From Salinimicrobium soli (GTDB taxonomy: Bacteria > Bacteroidota > Bacteroidia > Flavobacteriales > Flavobacteriaceae): a DNA stretch of 64,000 bases. Below are positions 19,301 to 26,080 of the stretch, in pieces; within the stretch, counting starts at the first letter, position 1, and each line of letters begins with the position of its first letter. The DNA lies in the NCBI RefSeq assembly GCF_048323655.1, contig NZ_JBLUWW010000002.1, positions 186,001 to 250,000 of the forward strand. Direction: 5' to 3'. The notes beneath the pieces were generated by a model. That model was not told the DNA's origin. It saw nothing but the letters and a program-made list of their open reading frames with translations, and did not search any database. A program made the position numbers and the translations under genes.

Positions 19301-22300
19301 CATCCCAACTTCCGAGATCTTGATTAAAAGCAGTTGTATTGCGAAACATGTCCTCCATATTTGTCACCTGACTTACATCCCAGTTTCCAATATTTTGGTT
19401 AAAGTCAGATCCGTAAAAAGAACTAAACATGTATGACATATTATTTACTTGGCTAACATTCCAGCTTCCTAAATCTTGATTGAACGCTGGGGCTTCATAG
19501 AACATAAATGACATACTGGTTACCTGGCTAACATTCCAGCTTCCTATGTCTTGGTTAAAGGAAGAGGCACTGGAGAACATCGCTGTCATATTTGTTACAC
19601 TACTGACATCCCAATCGCCAATCTCTTGGTTGAAATCAGTTGCTCCTGCAAACATTGTTCTCATATTTGATACATTGCCAACATCCCAACCACCTATATC
19701 CTGATTAAAAGAGGTGGCACCCCTAAACATGCCAGTCATATCTATTACTTGGCTAACATCCCAATTACCAATATCTTGGTTAAAAGCAGATGCTTGCGAA
19801 AACATATTGGCCGTAGAGGCAACGATAGACAAATCTGGAACATCTCCAGCATTTATAACAAGATTAAGACAACCAGAAAATGATCTATCCATGCTACTCC
19901 ATACAATTGCCCCCCATTGATCTACTGAAAGAATTTTTTCTTTATCTCCTGTGTAATTGAAGAAAATCCTGGGAAAATCTCCCCTGATCCGAATAGTGTA
20001 AGTCCCAGGAGTTCCAAAGTCGTGTGTAATATTTCCTGTTATGCCAGTTTCATCAAAAATGCCATCATCATTCCAATCCACATCATAATTGTAACCAGTT
20101 CCCGTTGTGGGAATAGTAATACAGGAATCACAGGAAGAACCGGGATTGTCGGTCTTCCAGGTGGTGATGAAGGAGGTGGTATCTTCTTCAATAATTACTT
20201 TTTGTTGTTGCTCCATTGTAGTCCCATCTGGCACTTCATATGTCCAGATCACAATGGTCTCTCCCGGTGCGGTTATGGGAAATGTAGTTGTGGTGGTGCC
20301 TGTAACCGTTTCACCTACACAATTTGTGGCTGTTGGGGCCGGTAGACTGGTAACTGCGGAGGATTGGATTATATCGGGCAATGGTTCTTGGTTGAAGGTT
20401 AACAGGTTCCCAGCTGGACCGGCATCGGTAATGCTCCAGCCAAAATTGTCGATCATCTGCTGTCTGGCTGCAGCGCCTTCACAGTATTGGCTATTCCCAC
20501 CGTGAAAATTAACATTAGGTTGTAGATTTTGGCTGCTCCAGCCAAGTAATAGACTATCGTAATTATCGGTTGAAAGTGTAGCTCCAAAAAACATAGCGGA
20601 CATATTTGTAACTTGACTAACCATCCAATTTCCTATATCCTGGTTAAAAGAAGTTCCCCAGAACATTTCGGACATGTCAGTAACCTGGCTAACGTCCCAA
20701 CTTCTTATATCCTGATTAAAAGAACTTGCATATTTAAACATATTGGACATATTGATGACTTGACCAACATCCCAAATACTTATATCCTGGTTAAATGCAG
20801 TTGCACTTCCGAACATAACACGCATATTAGTAACCTGGCTTACATCCCAATTTCCAATGTCCTGGTTAAATGAATTTGCACCTGAAAACATAGCGTCCAT
20901 ATTTGTGACTTGACTAACATTCCAATTACCAATGTCTTGGTTAAACGAAGTTGCATAAAACATAGCTGACATATCAGTTACCATACTAACATCCCAATCT
21001 CCAATGTCCTGATTAAAGTTGCTTGCACGAGCAAACATCCATTGCATATTCGTGACATTGTTCACATCCCAATGATTAATATTCTGATTAAAATTTTCGG
21101 CGTCAGCAAACATATATGACGTATTGGTAACGGTAGATAAATTAGGAGCGTCTTCAGCAGGAATTGTAAGATATTTACAGCCATGAAATGCGTGCGCCAT
21201 AGAATTCCAGGAAATATCCCCCCATTGATCCACTGAAAGAATTTTTTCTTTGTCGCTAGAGTTATTGAAATAGATCTGAGGAAAGTCTCCCCTTATTCGA
21301 ATAGTGTAAGTTCCAGGAGTTCCAAAGTCGTGTGCGACATTACCATTTATTCCAAACTGATCAAAAATCCCATCGTTATCCCAATCCACATCATAATCAT
21401 AGCCTGTCCCTGTTGTTGGTATAGTAATACAGGAATTACAGGAAGTGCCTAGATTGTCTGTTTTCCAGGTGGTGATGAAGGAGGTGGTATCAATAATCAC
21501 TACTGTTACCGTAGCAGTCTGTGAATCTGTGTTTCCATCAAAATCTGTAACCGTTAAGGAAACTGTGTTGGAACCAAGATCTGCTGAAGTAAAATTAGTT
21601 TTGGAAAGAGTCATAGTTTCAATTCCGCAGTTATCATTAGATCCATCATCAACATCGGCTGGCGTGATAGTAGCATTTCCAAATTCGTCTAACTCTACTG
21701 TGATATCTTTGGTCACAGCTTGAGGAGTTGTAGTGTCTGGAGGAGACTCAATAGTAACCGATTCGCTGGAATGACAGCCGTTGGCTGCATATATATCAAC
21801 TGTGTAAGTACCAGGAATTAGATCTGTGGCTATTTTTGTAGAAGCTCCATTGCTCCATTGGTAAGTATATGGACCGAGATCTGTGGTTGAAGGAATGGCT
21901 TCTGCAGAACCATTTGGAGTATTTGGACAATCACTGTCTGTTTTTTCAATAAAAGTTTTAAAGGGTATGGCAAAATTCCTGTAAACTGAATTGGCCTGGG
22001 AGTAATTATAAAATCCGAATTTTCCACTCGAAAATTGTCCATTTACGTCAAAGACAAGAACATTATCAATCCATATTTTTATATTGGTTTCAGTGTATTC
22101 AGCCTTAAACCTATAATATCTATAATCCTGCCAACCTCCCATAGAGTTATTGGTTGCCAAAACAGTAGTTATGGGGTCTGAAGAACACCAAAATGCACCA
22201 GTTTGAGTGGTCGGGACTCCGGAAATTCTGCGCAACCGCATTCCGCTTGATGCATAGCATTCATAGTTTTGATTGAGTTGCTTCCAATCGAATAATATGA

Positions 22301-22634
22301 AGTCATAAGCATTATCAGCAGTAGAATTGTTGGGAGATTTATAACCCAAAACAAAACCTATAAAATCATCATCACCGCTGGTTTGGACCCCGAACTCTCC
22401 TTCGACTGTAGTATTAATATATTCATCTGGGGTAACAAAGAAGGTAGGTGAACCATTAGTGGATTGTGTTAAGGATTTTCCATCAGCTGAGACACTCCAG
22501 TTTCCATAATACGGGTCACCTTCCTGCTGCCAGGTGTTCAGATCCATGGGAGCTACACAGTCGGTCGCTGTTTGCCCTAATAAAAAAGATGAAGAAAAAA
22601 GAAAAATAATTGAGAAGACAGTAAATTTTTTCAT
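13359..22634 (-). CDS. giant T9SS-secreted surface protein with BspA, LamG and Ig-like repeats
   Basis: A 3091-residue protein with a signal peptide (FSIIFLFSSSFLLGQ). In order: a concanavalin/thrombospondin-C-like domain (~25-222, FIGFVLGYK); a SprB-like repeat (~235-295, YTYQWSNGASTK, PGTYTVDIYA); an HYR-like repeat; two blocks of BspA-type (DUF285) repeats of the form FNQDIGNWDVSQVTNM (~490-690 and ~940-1210); two LamG-type domains (~1365-1600, ~1705-1920); eight Ig-like repeats of 80 residues, the last six nearly identical (~2025-2510); further Ig domains; and a type A T9SS sorting domain (~3010-3091, VSPNPSTDYFTVFIN to GEVKQKIVIRDN). The sorting domain predicts export through the type IX system and surface attachment or release. 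The repeats suggest adhesion or glycan binding. The LuxR-type gene lies 142 bp upstream. Confidence 0.9.
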   Translation of the reverse strand: MKKFTVFSIIFLFSSSFLLGQTATDCVAPMDLNTWQQEGDPYYGNWSVSADGKSLTQSTNGSPTFFVTPDEYINTTVEGEFGVQTSGDDDFIGFVLGYKSPNNSTADNAYDFILFDWKQLNQNYECYASSGMRLRRISGVPTTQTGAFWCSSDPITTVLATNNSMGGWQDYRYYRFKAEYTETNIKIWIDNVLVFDVNGQFSSGKFGFYNYSQANSVYRNFAIPFKTFIEKTDSDCPNTPNGSAEAIPSTTDLGPYTYQWSNGASTKIATDLIPGTYTVDIYAANGCHSSESVTIESPPDTTTPQAVTKDITVELDEFGNATITPADVDDGSNDNCGIETMTLSKTNFTSADLGSNTVSLTVTDFDGNTDSQTATVTVVIIDTTSFITTWKTDNLGTSCNSCITIPTTGTGYDYDVDWDNDGIFDQFGINGNVAHDFGTPGTYTIRIRGDFPQIYFNNSSDKEKILSVDQWGDISWNSMAHAFHGCKYLTIPAEDAPNLSTVTNTSYMFADAENFNQNINHWDVNNVTNMQWMFARASNFNQDIGDWDVSMVTDMSAMFYATSFNQDIGNWNVSQVTNMDAMFSGANSFNQDIGNWDVSQVTNMRVMFGSATAFNQDISIWDVGQVINMSNMFKYASSFNQDIRSWDVSQVTDMSEMFWGTSFNQDIGNWMVSQVTNMSAMFFGATLSTDNYDSLLLGWSSQNLQPNVNFHGGNSQYCEGAAARQQMIDNFGWSITDAGPAGNLLTFNQEPLPDIIQSSAVTSLPAPTATNCVGETVTGTTTTTFPITAPGETIVIWTYEVPDGTTMEQQQKVIIEEDTTSFITTWKTDNPGSSCDSCITIPTTGTGYNYDVDWNDDGIFDETGITGNITHDFGTPGTYTIRIRGDFPRIFFNYTGDKEKILSVDQWGAIVWSSMDRSFSGCLNLVINAGDVPDLSIVASTANMFSQASAFNQDIGNWDVSQVIDMTGMFRGATSFNQDIGGWDVGNVSNMRTMFAGATDFNQEIGDWDVSSVTNMTAMFSSASSFNQDIGSWNVSQVTSMSFMFYEAPAFNQDLGSWNVSQVNNMSYMFSSFYGSDFNQNIGNWDVSQVTNMEDMFRNTTAFNQDLGSWDVSNVTNMSGMFHRAHAFNQDIGNWNVSKVTNMSQMFQGAPAFNQNIENWDVSQVTTMRLMFVATPFNQDIGNWDVSQVTDMAGMFLYVTLSIENYDKLLIGWSSQNLQPNVIFEGGDSQYCEGAAARQQMIDNFGWTITDAGPAGNLFTLDQQSLPNINESCEVLSLTAPTATDCSGQIITATTTTEFPITQQGETIVTWVFDDGIGNTVEQQQTVIIEDLAPPTITCEAIIVETDEGQCEANVVIPSPAVSDNCNLSSTALDFDGLNDYVEIQNFPFLQDFTIEAWVNPVYIPNEGYRSIVSKGAVFDANTNFDFGIRRNYRNGNYFVYLYFQGGATLNGIALEIDNTANTWTHLAGSFDSTTKTLRLYQDGRLLGSNVSTTTPTDGGHNLRIGHPATIDGQDEPYTGKIDEVRIWNYALTDEEVLSAHNKVLAGSEPGLQAYYNFEDGPGSNTLTDQSNNQKNGSLVNMDPSTDWITSGAEISTISLTNNITNTADASGIYPVGDTEIIWTAIDANGNESTCTQTITVEDNESPLTHVQDVYLELDENGQATLTADQVNDNSTDNCGIQTISIDKNSFTCDDISSNGESTYSVSFNGLSDYIQIGNNNNLNVSSQITLQAWIFPTGIGQHQESQTHGGIIINKEGEYEMARFPDGQLKYALGETNAIWQWIDTGVFLPLNEWSHVSLTYDGAVVNIYKNGSLQNSINRTGPIGDSETFQDDLRIGGRQGYIQYFHGNLAEVSVWNVALDNVTISNNYTQQLEGSEAGLIGYWPMDEGSGGQVIDNSPNNNNGTLMNQATWSQDSPISGNSANQVQLSVTDIHGNTSTTIANVIVEDKLPPTVITQDKTVQLDANGIASIVPADIDNGSTDNCGIDTYGLDITSFDCSDVGTPVTVTLTVTDVNGQKASAPATVTVQDITPPSATTKNITVQLDATGNISIAEDAVDDGSSDACGGLTFDTDITDFTCNDVGENPVILTVTDANGQTASAPATVTVQDITPPSVTTKNITVQLDATGNISIAEDAVDDGSSDACGGLTFDTDITAFTCNDVGENPVILTVTDANGQTASAPATVTVQDITPPSVTTKNITVQLDSTGNVSIAEDAVDDGSSDACGGLTFDTDITDFTCNDVGENPVILTVTDANGQTASAPATVTVQDITPPSVTTKNITVQLDATGNISIAEDAVDDGSSDACGGLTFDTDITDFTCNDVGENPVILTVTDANGQTASAPATVTVQDITPPSVTTKNITVQLDSTGNISIAEDAVDDGSSDACGGLTFDTDITDFTCNDVGENPVILTVTDANGQTASAPATVTVQDITPPSVTTKNITVQLDSTGNVSIAEDAVDDGSSDACGGLTFDTDITDFTCNDVGENPVILTVTDANGQTASAPATVTVQDEIAPDITCISDQERYVDPYQTYYTVQGTEFDATATDACGIASFSYSGGLTTTSGTSMNGVQLDIGVNSMTWTAKDVNNNSSQCSTTVTIKKRPTTLTYTGDLQEQYSDNVSLSATLTDDVSGTGVKEKTVKFTIGSQSTTAQTDANGLASTSLKLNQDPANTYTVETEFLEDDSYLGSSDSDAFDITPENAMVAYTGQSLQATPTARDSEAWVVLSANIQDITANPAYTLYDAFEGDIRNAKVKFVIVETGEQFGWLQVTDLVDPSDSKTGTVSYEWLAQISGNNSSESFTVRVLVDNGYYVAEDETVVTVYIPTGDFITGGGYLIPDASAGEYASNQGLKTNFGFNVKYNKKGNKLQGHMNVIFRRLEADGKIHKYQIKSNAVQSLGVDVSDPDAQVATFTTKSNLTDITDPLNPVSLGGNLILKVDMTDRGEPGTDDSISFTLTDGNTGALLYSSNWTGIASEESKLAGGNLVAHSGFTLASTTENAETLSLATDSTMGFDFIVSPNPSTDYFTVFINTDNQKDQVQLYVHDYNGSLVYKTSGKPNEEYTFGQSFQAGTYIVRVEQAGEVKQKIVIRDN
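15100..16560 (-). repeat. 240-bp in-frame tandem repeats coding for Ig-like domains
   Basis: Exact 240-bp periodicity: the string GTCGCCGGGG (or a one-base variant) recurs at 15121, 15361, 15601, 15841, 16081 and 16321, with a diverged copy at 16561. Each unit codes for 80 residues (KNITVQLDATGNISIAED, DDGSSDACGGLTFDTDIT, ILTVTDANGQTASAPATV). The inner copies differ by only a few bases, far less than the flanking Ig-like repeats, which indicates recent duplication or gene conversion. Confidence 0.95.
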
Positions 22635-22776
22635 GACCCTGACATTTGAAAATTTTAAAAAAAAGTAGAACCGTCGGGTCTGGGGAATCCCGATAGAGAT
22701 AGGGGAAAGATTCTGTAGGGTCGAGAAAGTTTCTAATTTAGGTAGAACAGTTAGAATGTACCATACGCCATATGGC

Positions 22777-23466
22777 CTAATTTACTAATGAGACAAAAGC
22801 AACAGCAATCTTCTCGAGTTCTGTTCTTTTATGTGTACCGAGTTTTTTGTAAATATTCTCACAATGCTTCTTAATAGTAGCTTCTGCTACAAAAAGCTGA
22901 GAAGCGATTTCACACCGGGTGAAATCTTTACCTAATAACTCCAGGATTTCCTTTTCCCTCCTGGTAAGTTTATTATACGCTTCAAAATATTGAGTGAATA
23001 CTTTATTGATCCCAAATAGCTGATTAATTCTTTGAGTTATATGATCAACTTCTCCCGGGAAAAAGCTGATTGAGATAAATTCCTCTTCATTCCACACCCT
23101 TGTAGTTGTAAGGAAAAAGAATGGTGTTTTCCCCGGTCTTTTCCAGTCTTGGTAATATAGAATTACTTTTTCGGAATCCTGGCTATTCAATTCTCTGGAC
23201 ACTTTAGGATGTGTGATTTCCCTTGTAAAAGAGCTTTGATGCCTGTGTAGTAATTGACTCCCTTCTTCCCGCAATTGATCCTTAGTGTACCCTATAAGGT
23301 TGCATCCATTCTTCGATAGGTAGCGAAATGAGAAATCTTGCCGACTGTTAATATGTAATGCACCGGGAAGTATAGTTGCAAGGTCATTCAAAGAAAGAAC
23401 TCCTTCATTTATAAGTTTTCTGAACTTGCACCAATTTTTTGAATTTTCCCAGCTTGTAGCCTCCAT
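22777..23466 (-). CDS. LuxR-type transcriptional regulator with N-terminal sensor domain
   Basis: A 229-residue cytoplasmic protein. The C-terminal ~60 residues are a LuxR/GerE helix-turn-helix (LTRREKEILELLGKDFT, then VAEATIKKHCENIYKKLGTH). The N-terminal ~150 residues have a PAS-like layout (FRYLSKNGCNLIGYTKDQL, TTRVWNEEEFISISFFPG) common in Bacteroidota PAS-LuxR regulators. There is no receiver domain, so it probably responds to a ligand or partner and not to phosphorylation. It lies 142 bp upstream of the giant surface-protein gene on the same strand, which makes that gene a natural candidate target (inference only). Confidence 0.8.
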   Translation of the reverse strand: MEATSWENSKNWCKFRKLINEGVLSLNDLATILPGALHINSRQDFSFRYLSKNGCNLIGYTKDQLREEGSQLLHRHQSSFTREITHPKVSRELNSQDSEKVILYYQDWKRPGKTPFFFLTTTRVWNEEEFISISFFPGEVDHITQRINQLFGINKVFTQYFEAYNKLTRREKEILELLGKDFTRCEIASQLFVAEATIKKHCENIYKKLGTHKRTELEKIAVAFVSLVN

Positions 23467-23498
23467 ACAGTGTTGGATTGAAAACGTAGGGAAAATTT

Positions 23499-23708
23499 TT
23501 ATTCAATATAGTGATTTTCAGATAAATAAAACAAATTTTGGAGGAAGCGATATTTATAAGAATTCTTATCTACTTTGTCCGATATCCATATGATACCTCT
23601 CCCAGCTCCTAAATTTCTCCTTATCCGTTCAGTGATATTTTCAATATATCCTGTATAATATTGGCCATTAGAGCATTTAAGGACATAAACTGCAAAAGGG
23701 AGAACCAT
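23499..23708 (-). pseudogene. GIY-YIG nuclease-like gene, probably damaged
   Basis: The first ~32 of 69 residues are a clear GIY-YIG opening: YVLKCSNGQYYTGYIENITE, with the Arg of ERIRR. The remainder (GIIWISDKVDKNSYKYRF) does not resemble the usual HNSGKG...YT and LVYxE...EA..RE continuation. At 69 residues it is also shorter than the normal 80-100. I read it as a truncated or diverged copy. A start at ATG 23708 fits the family. It stands between the LuxR-type gene and a terminator hairpin. Confidence 0.5.
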
Positions 23709-23813
23709 ATTAAATTTATTTTACTCTTTGAGAAGGGGTGGACCTTCGTCCACCGAAGCTATCCGAAGATTAATGATATGAATTCATTTTTGTAGAACGT
23801 ATTCAAATAAAAA

Positions 23814-23850
23814 GCCCCCCTTCGTCCTGAAAAACAGGACTTCGGAGGGC
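23814..23850 (-). terminator. strong intrinsic terminator, minus strand
   Basis: Read on the minus strand, GCCCTCC, gaa, GTCCTG, a T-rich loop, CAGGAC, gaa, GGGGGGC is followed by TTTTTATTT. Both stem segments pair completely, apart from a G-T pair and the gaa/gaa internal loop. It would stop any transcript continuing past the tmRNA region before the GIY-YIG relic. Confidence 0.65.
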
Positions 23851-23855
23851 GTAGG

Positions 23856-24195
23856 TGGAGTCGGAGGGGTTGGCTGCGCCTTCCCCTAATGATTCCCATA
23901 CTGCAAATGTCAGCCATGCTTGACTGTCCCTGCGGGGCCAGGCGTCCAAAAACGAAAAAACCTGCTCAAGCGAAAAGGCTTGGCAGGTTTTCTGTTTTGA
24001 TCCGCAGCATGGCTGCGCTTGATTGTGGAGTCGGAGGGGTTGGCTGCGCCTTCCCCTAGTGAATCCCATACTGCAAATGTCAGCCATGCTTAACTGTCCC
24101 TGCGGGGCCAGGCGTCCAAAAACGAAAAAACCTGCTCAAGCGAAAAGGCTTGGCAGGTTTTCTGTTTTGATCCGCAGCATGGCTGCGTTTGATTG
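23856..24195 (-). repeat. two 170-bp tandem repeats, each starting with the tmRNA 3' end
   Basis: TGGAGTCGGAGGGGTT occurs at 23856, 24026 and 24196, exactly 170 bp apart. The third is the real 3' end of the tmRNA gene (acceptor and half of the T arm). The first two are followed by nearly identical downstream sequence with only a few substitutions, and each copy contains the same terminator hairpin. The stretch 23709-23855 holds, besides the terminator, a GGTGGAC/GTCCACC hairpin at 23738-23755. I see no gene between 23709 and 24195. Confidence 0.9.
24127..24162 (-). terminator. tmRNA terminator hairpin (second copy at 23957-23992)
   Basis: On the minus strand AACCTGCCAAGCC, a short loop, then GCTTGAGCAGGTT form a stem-loop followed by a T-rich run. 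It begins about 34 bp past the tmRNA 3' end. The 170-bp duplication has produced an identical second hairpin at 23957-23992, so the gene carries two terminators in series. Confidence 0.7.
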
Positions 24196-24592
24196 TGGAG
24201 TCGGAGGGGTTCGAACCCTCGTCCAAACAAGCAACTCAGCTGCTTTCTACACGCTTAGTCTTCGTTTGGTTGTCGATGCAAAGCCGGTCGAAAACCACCA
24301 ACTTTACACGTATCCTCGCTTAAGTTTCGCAACCGCATCAAGGCCCTGCGGTCACTATATTTACTTTACCGGTGCCTCTGTTGTGGACGCCGTAAATCAA
24401 GGCTTCCACGAGACATCTTGGCTCCCTGCCTTGCAGGGACTAAGCATTCCTACTGTGATTCGGATTATGCAGCCAAGGCGTAGTTATTCTCGCCGTTTAA
24501 AAAAGTGTGAAAAATGAGATTTACGAGCTATTTCCCAGCGCTCGACGTGCTTACAACTCAATTAGACTCGCTGTCAAAACCAAGTCGACCCC
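24196..24592 (-). ncRNA. ssrA: transfer-messenger RNA (tmRNA)
   Basis: About 397 nt. The 5' end GGGGTCG (24592-24586) pairs with CGACTCC before the discriminator A (24196). The T arm GAGGG-TTCGAAC-CCCTC is perfect. The tag reading frame GGCGAGAATAACTACGCC followed by TTGGCTGCATAA encodes GENNYALAA and a stop, the usual Bacteroidota proteolysis tag. The 3' CCA is not encoded. tmRNA with SmpB rescues ribosomes stalled on broken mRNAs and marks the product for degradation. Spurious frames across this region on the plus strand are not genes. Confidence 0.97.
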
Positions 24593-24642
24593 ATTATGTA
24601 AAGAACTTATGTCAAAAAGTGCATTTTTCATGCCAGCTTTTT

Positions 24643-24750
24643 GGGCGTTCCCTTTTTCGTTCCTTCGCCAGGCTCAGGATCTCAAAGGGCGGGCTATTCG
24701 CTTTTAGTCCCGATTACCATCGGGAGCTAACCGCTGCTATCCCTAACGCG
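24643..24750 (-). other. structured intergenic element in the tmRNA leader region
   Basis: GGGCGTT near the left end and AACGC at the right end can pair. The centre holds a perfect hairpin CCCGAT-TACC-ATCGGG (24707-24722). GCGGGCTATTCGC and CCGCTGCTATCCCTAACG resemble strings I associate with dispersed intergenic elements of Flavobacteriaceae (recollection, not checked). If the promoter at 24755-24762 drives ssrA, this element would be in the 5' leader removed during tmRNA maturation. Confidence 0.4.
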
Positions 24751-24754
24751 CAAA

Positions 24755-24762
24755 CAAAGATA
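24755..24762 (-). promoter_or_regulatory. -7 box (TATCTTTG), probably for ssrA
   Basis: TATCTTTG on the minus strand matches the Bacteroidota -7 consensus TAnnTTTG. It mirrors the plus-strand box at 24775-24782, with the two boxes 12 bp apart. No clear -33 TTG is seen. The distance to the mature tmRNA 5' end is about 160 nt. Confidence 0.5.
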
Positions 24763-24774
24763 GTATTAAATTCC

Positions 24775-24782
24775 TATCTTTG
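24775..24782 (+). promoter_or_regulatory. -7 box (TATCTTTG) for the 24820 gene
   Basis: A perfect TAnnTTTG box 37 bp before the ATG at 24820. It forms an inverted repeat with 24755-24762 (CAAAGATAG and CTATCTTTG). Confidence 0.6.
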
Positions 24783-24819
24783 AGACTCGTCATTAATTAT
24801 TCAAAACCTATACCAAAAT

Positions 24820-26025
24820 ATGATAAAATTTGCCCTGATCAAAGAGCGGAAAACCCCGCCGGACAGAAGAGTTGTTTTCTCCCCGGAAAAATTAAAGGAA
24901 GCCGTCCAAAAATTTCCCGAGGCAAGTTTTAAAATAGAAAGTTCAGAGCTTCGCATTTTTTCCGATGATCGTTATCGTGAGGCCGGTTTTGAGGTGGTGG
25001 AAGATGTTAGTGATTGTGATGTGATGCTGGGAGTAAAAGAAGTGCCCATTCCGGCGCTTATTCCTAATAAAAAATACTTTTTCTTTTCCCATACAATAAA
25101 GGAACAGCCCTATAACCGGGACCTTTTACGGGAGATCCTGAATAAGAATATTGAACTCTACGACCATGAGGTCATTGTGAATGAAGTAGGTCATCGCCTA
25201 ATTGGCTTTGGAAGATATGCCGGACTCGTGGGTGCTTATAACGGGTTGCGGGCTATAGGTCTCAAAAAAGGCATTTTTGAACTTCCGAAGGCTGAAGATC
25301 TGCCAGACCTCAATGCCATGCTGGCAGAACTCGATAAGATCTCTCTGCCACCGATTAAGATCGTACTTACCGGAAGCGGAAAAGTAGCTTATGGCGCTAA
25401 AGAAATTTTGGACCACCTGAAAATTAAGCAGGTTGGAGTAGACGAATACCTAGAGGAAAGCTTCAATGCCCCGGTCTATTGTCATATTGATGTCATGGAC
25501 TATAATAAGAGAAAGGATGGGGCCGAAGGTTCTAACCAGGATTTCTATAAGCACCCAGAAAAATATGAGTCAGATTTTTTGCGGTTTGCCAAAGCCAGTG
25601 ATTTTTTTATAGCCGGTCATTTTTACGGCCAGGGAGCCCCGGTCTTTTTTACGGCTGAAGATGTACAATCACCTGCCTTTAAAATACGCTTTGTAGCTGA
25701 TATTTCCTGTGATATTGCAGGTCCCATTGCCAGTACTATCCGCCCTTCTACCATAGCCGAACCTTTTTATGGCTTTAGTCCGGAGACTTTGAGCGAAGTC
25801 GATTTCAAGGAAGATTCAGCGATTACGGTAATGGCAGTTGATAACCTGCCGTGTGAGTTACCAAAAGATGCCAGTGAAGGTTTTGGAGAGATGTTCCTGG
25901 AACACGTATTGCCCGCTTTTTTTAACGGAGATAAGGATGGTATCCTGGAGCGCGCCCGAATGACCAAAGACAAAAAACTTACTCCGCGCTTCCAATACCT
26001 GCAGGATTACGTTGACGGAAAATAA
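24820..26025 (+). CDS. NAD(P)-dependent dehydrogenase, saccharopine/alanine dehydrogenase-like
   Basis: A 401-residue cytoplasmic enzyme. The N-terminal domain has the alanine dehydrogenase/PNT layout (FALIKERKTPPDRRVVFSPE). The family's substrate-binding pattern follows (VMLGVKEVPIPALIPNKKYF, FSHTIKEQPYNRDLL), then a Rossmann segment with glycine motif VLTGSGKVAYGAKEIL (~181-196). The C-terminal third carries DISCDIAGPIASTIRPSTI, seen in lysine-forming saccharopine dehydrogenases of the Lys1 type. The usual reaction would be NAD(P)-linked oxidative deamination of an amino acid or saccharopine; which substrate is used here cannot be decided from sequence alone. The gene is single and ends at a long perfect palindrome. 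Confidence 0.7.
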   Translation: MIKFALIKERKTPPDRRVVFSPEKLKEAVQKFPEASFKIESSELRIFSDDRYREAGFEVVEDVSDCDVMLGVKEVPIPALIPNKKYFFFSHTIKEQPYNRDLLREILNKNIELYDHEVIVNEVGHRLIGFGRYAGLVGAYNGLRAIGLKKGIFELPKAEDLPDLNAMLAELDKISLPPIKIVLTGSGKVAYGAKEILDHLKIKQVGVDEYLEESFNAPVYCHIDVMDYNKRKDGAEGSNQDFYKHPEKYESDFLRFAKASDFFIAGHFYGQGAPVFFTAEDVQSPAFKIRFVADISCDIAGPIASTIRPSTIAEPFYGFSPETLSEVDFKEDSAITVMAVDNLPCELPKDASEGFGEMFLEHVLPAFFNGDKDGILERARMTKDKKLTPRFQYLQDYVDGK

Positions 26026-26026
26026 A

Positions 26027-26061
26027 AAAGCCAGTCAAAAATGTCATTTTTGACTGGCTTT
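26027..26061. terminator. bidirectional terminator, perfect palindrome
   Basis: Two 17-nt arms around one base: AAAGCCAGTCAAAAATG, T, CATTTTTGACTGGCTTT. It lies between converging genes (24820-26025 and 26081-27370) and contains the recurrent core CAAAAATGnCATTTTTG. Confidence 0.85.
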
Positions 26062-26080
26062 AATTTAAGGTTCTATTCCT

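Noticed and set aside
18535..20505. Antisense open frames of 107-137 codons inside the giant gene
   Set aside because: They arise from the repeat composition of the sense gene and show no recognisable protein features.
24023..24783. Plus-strand open frames of up to 164 codons over 24023-24783
   Set aside because: They overlap the tmRNA gene and its repeats; no family resemblance and the tmRNA structure and tag explain the sequence.
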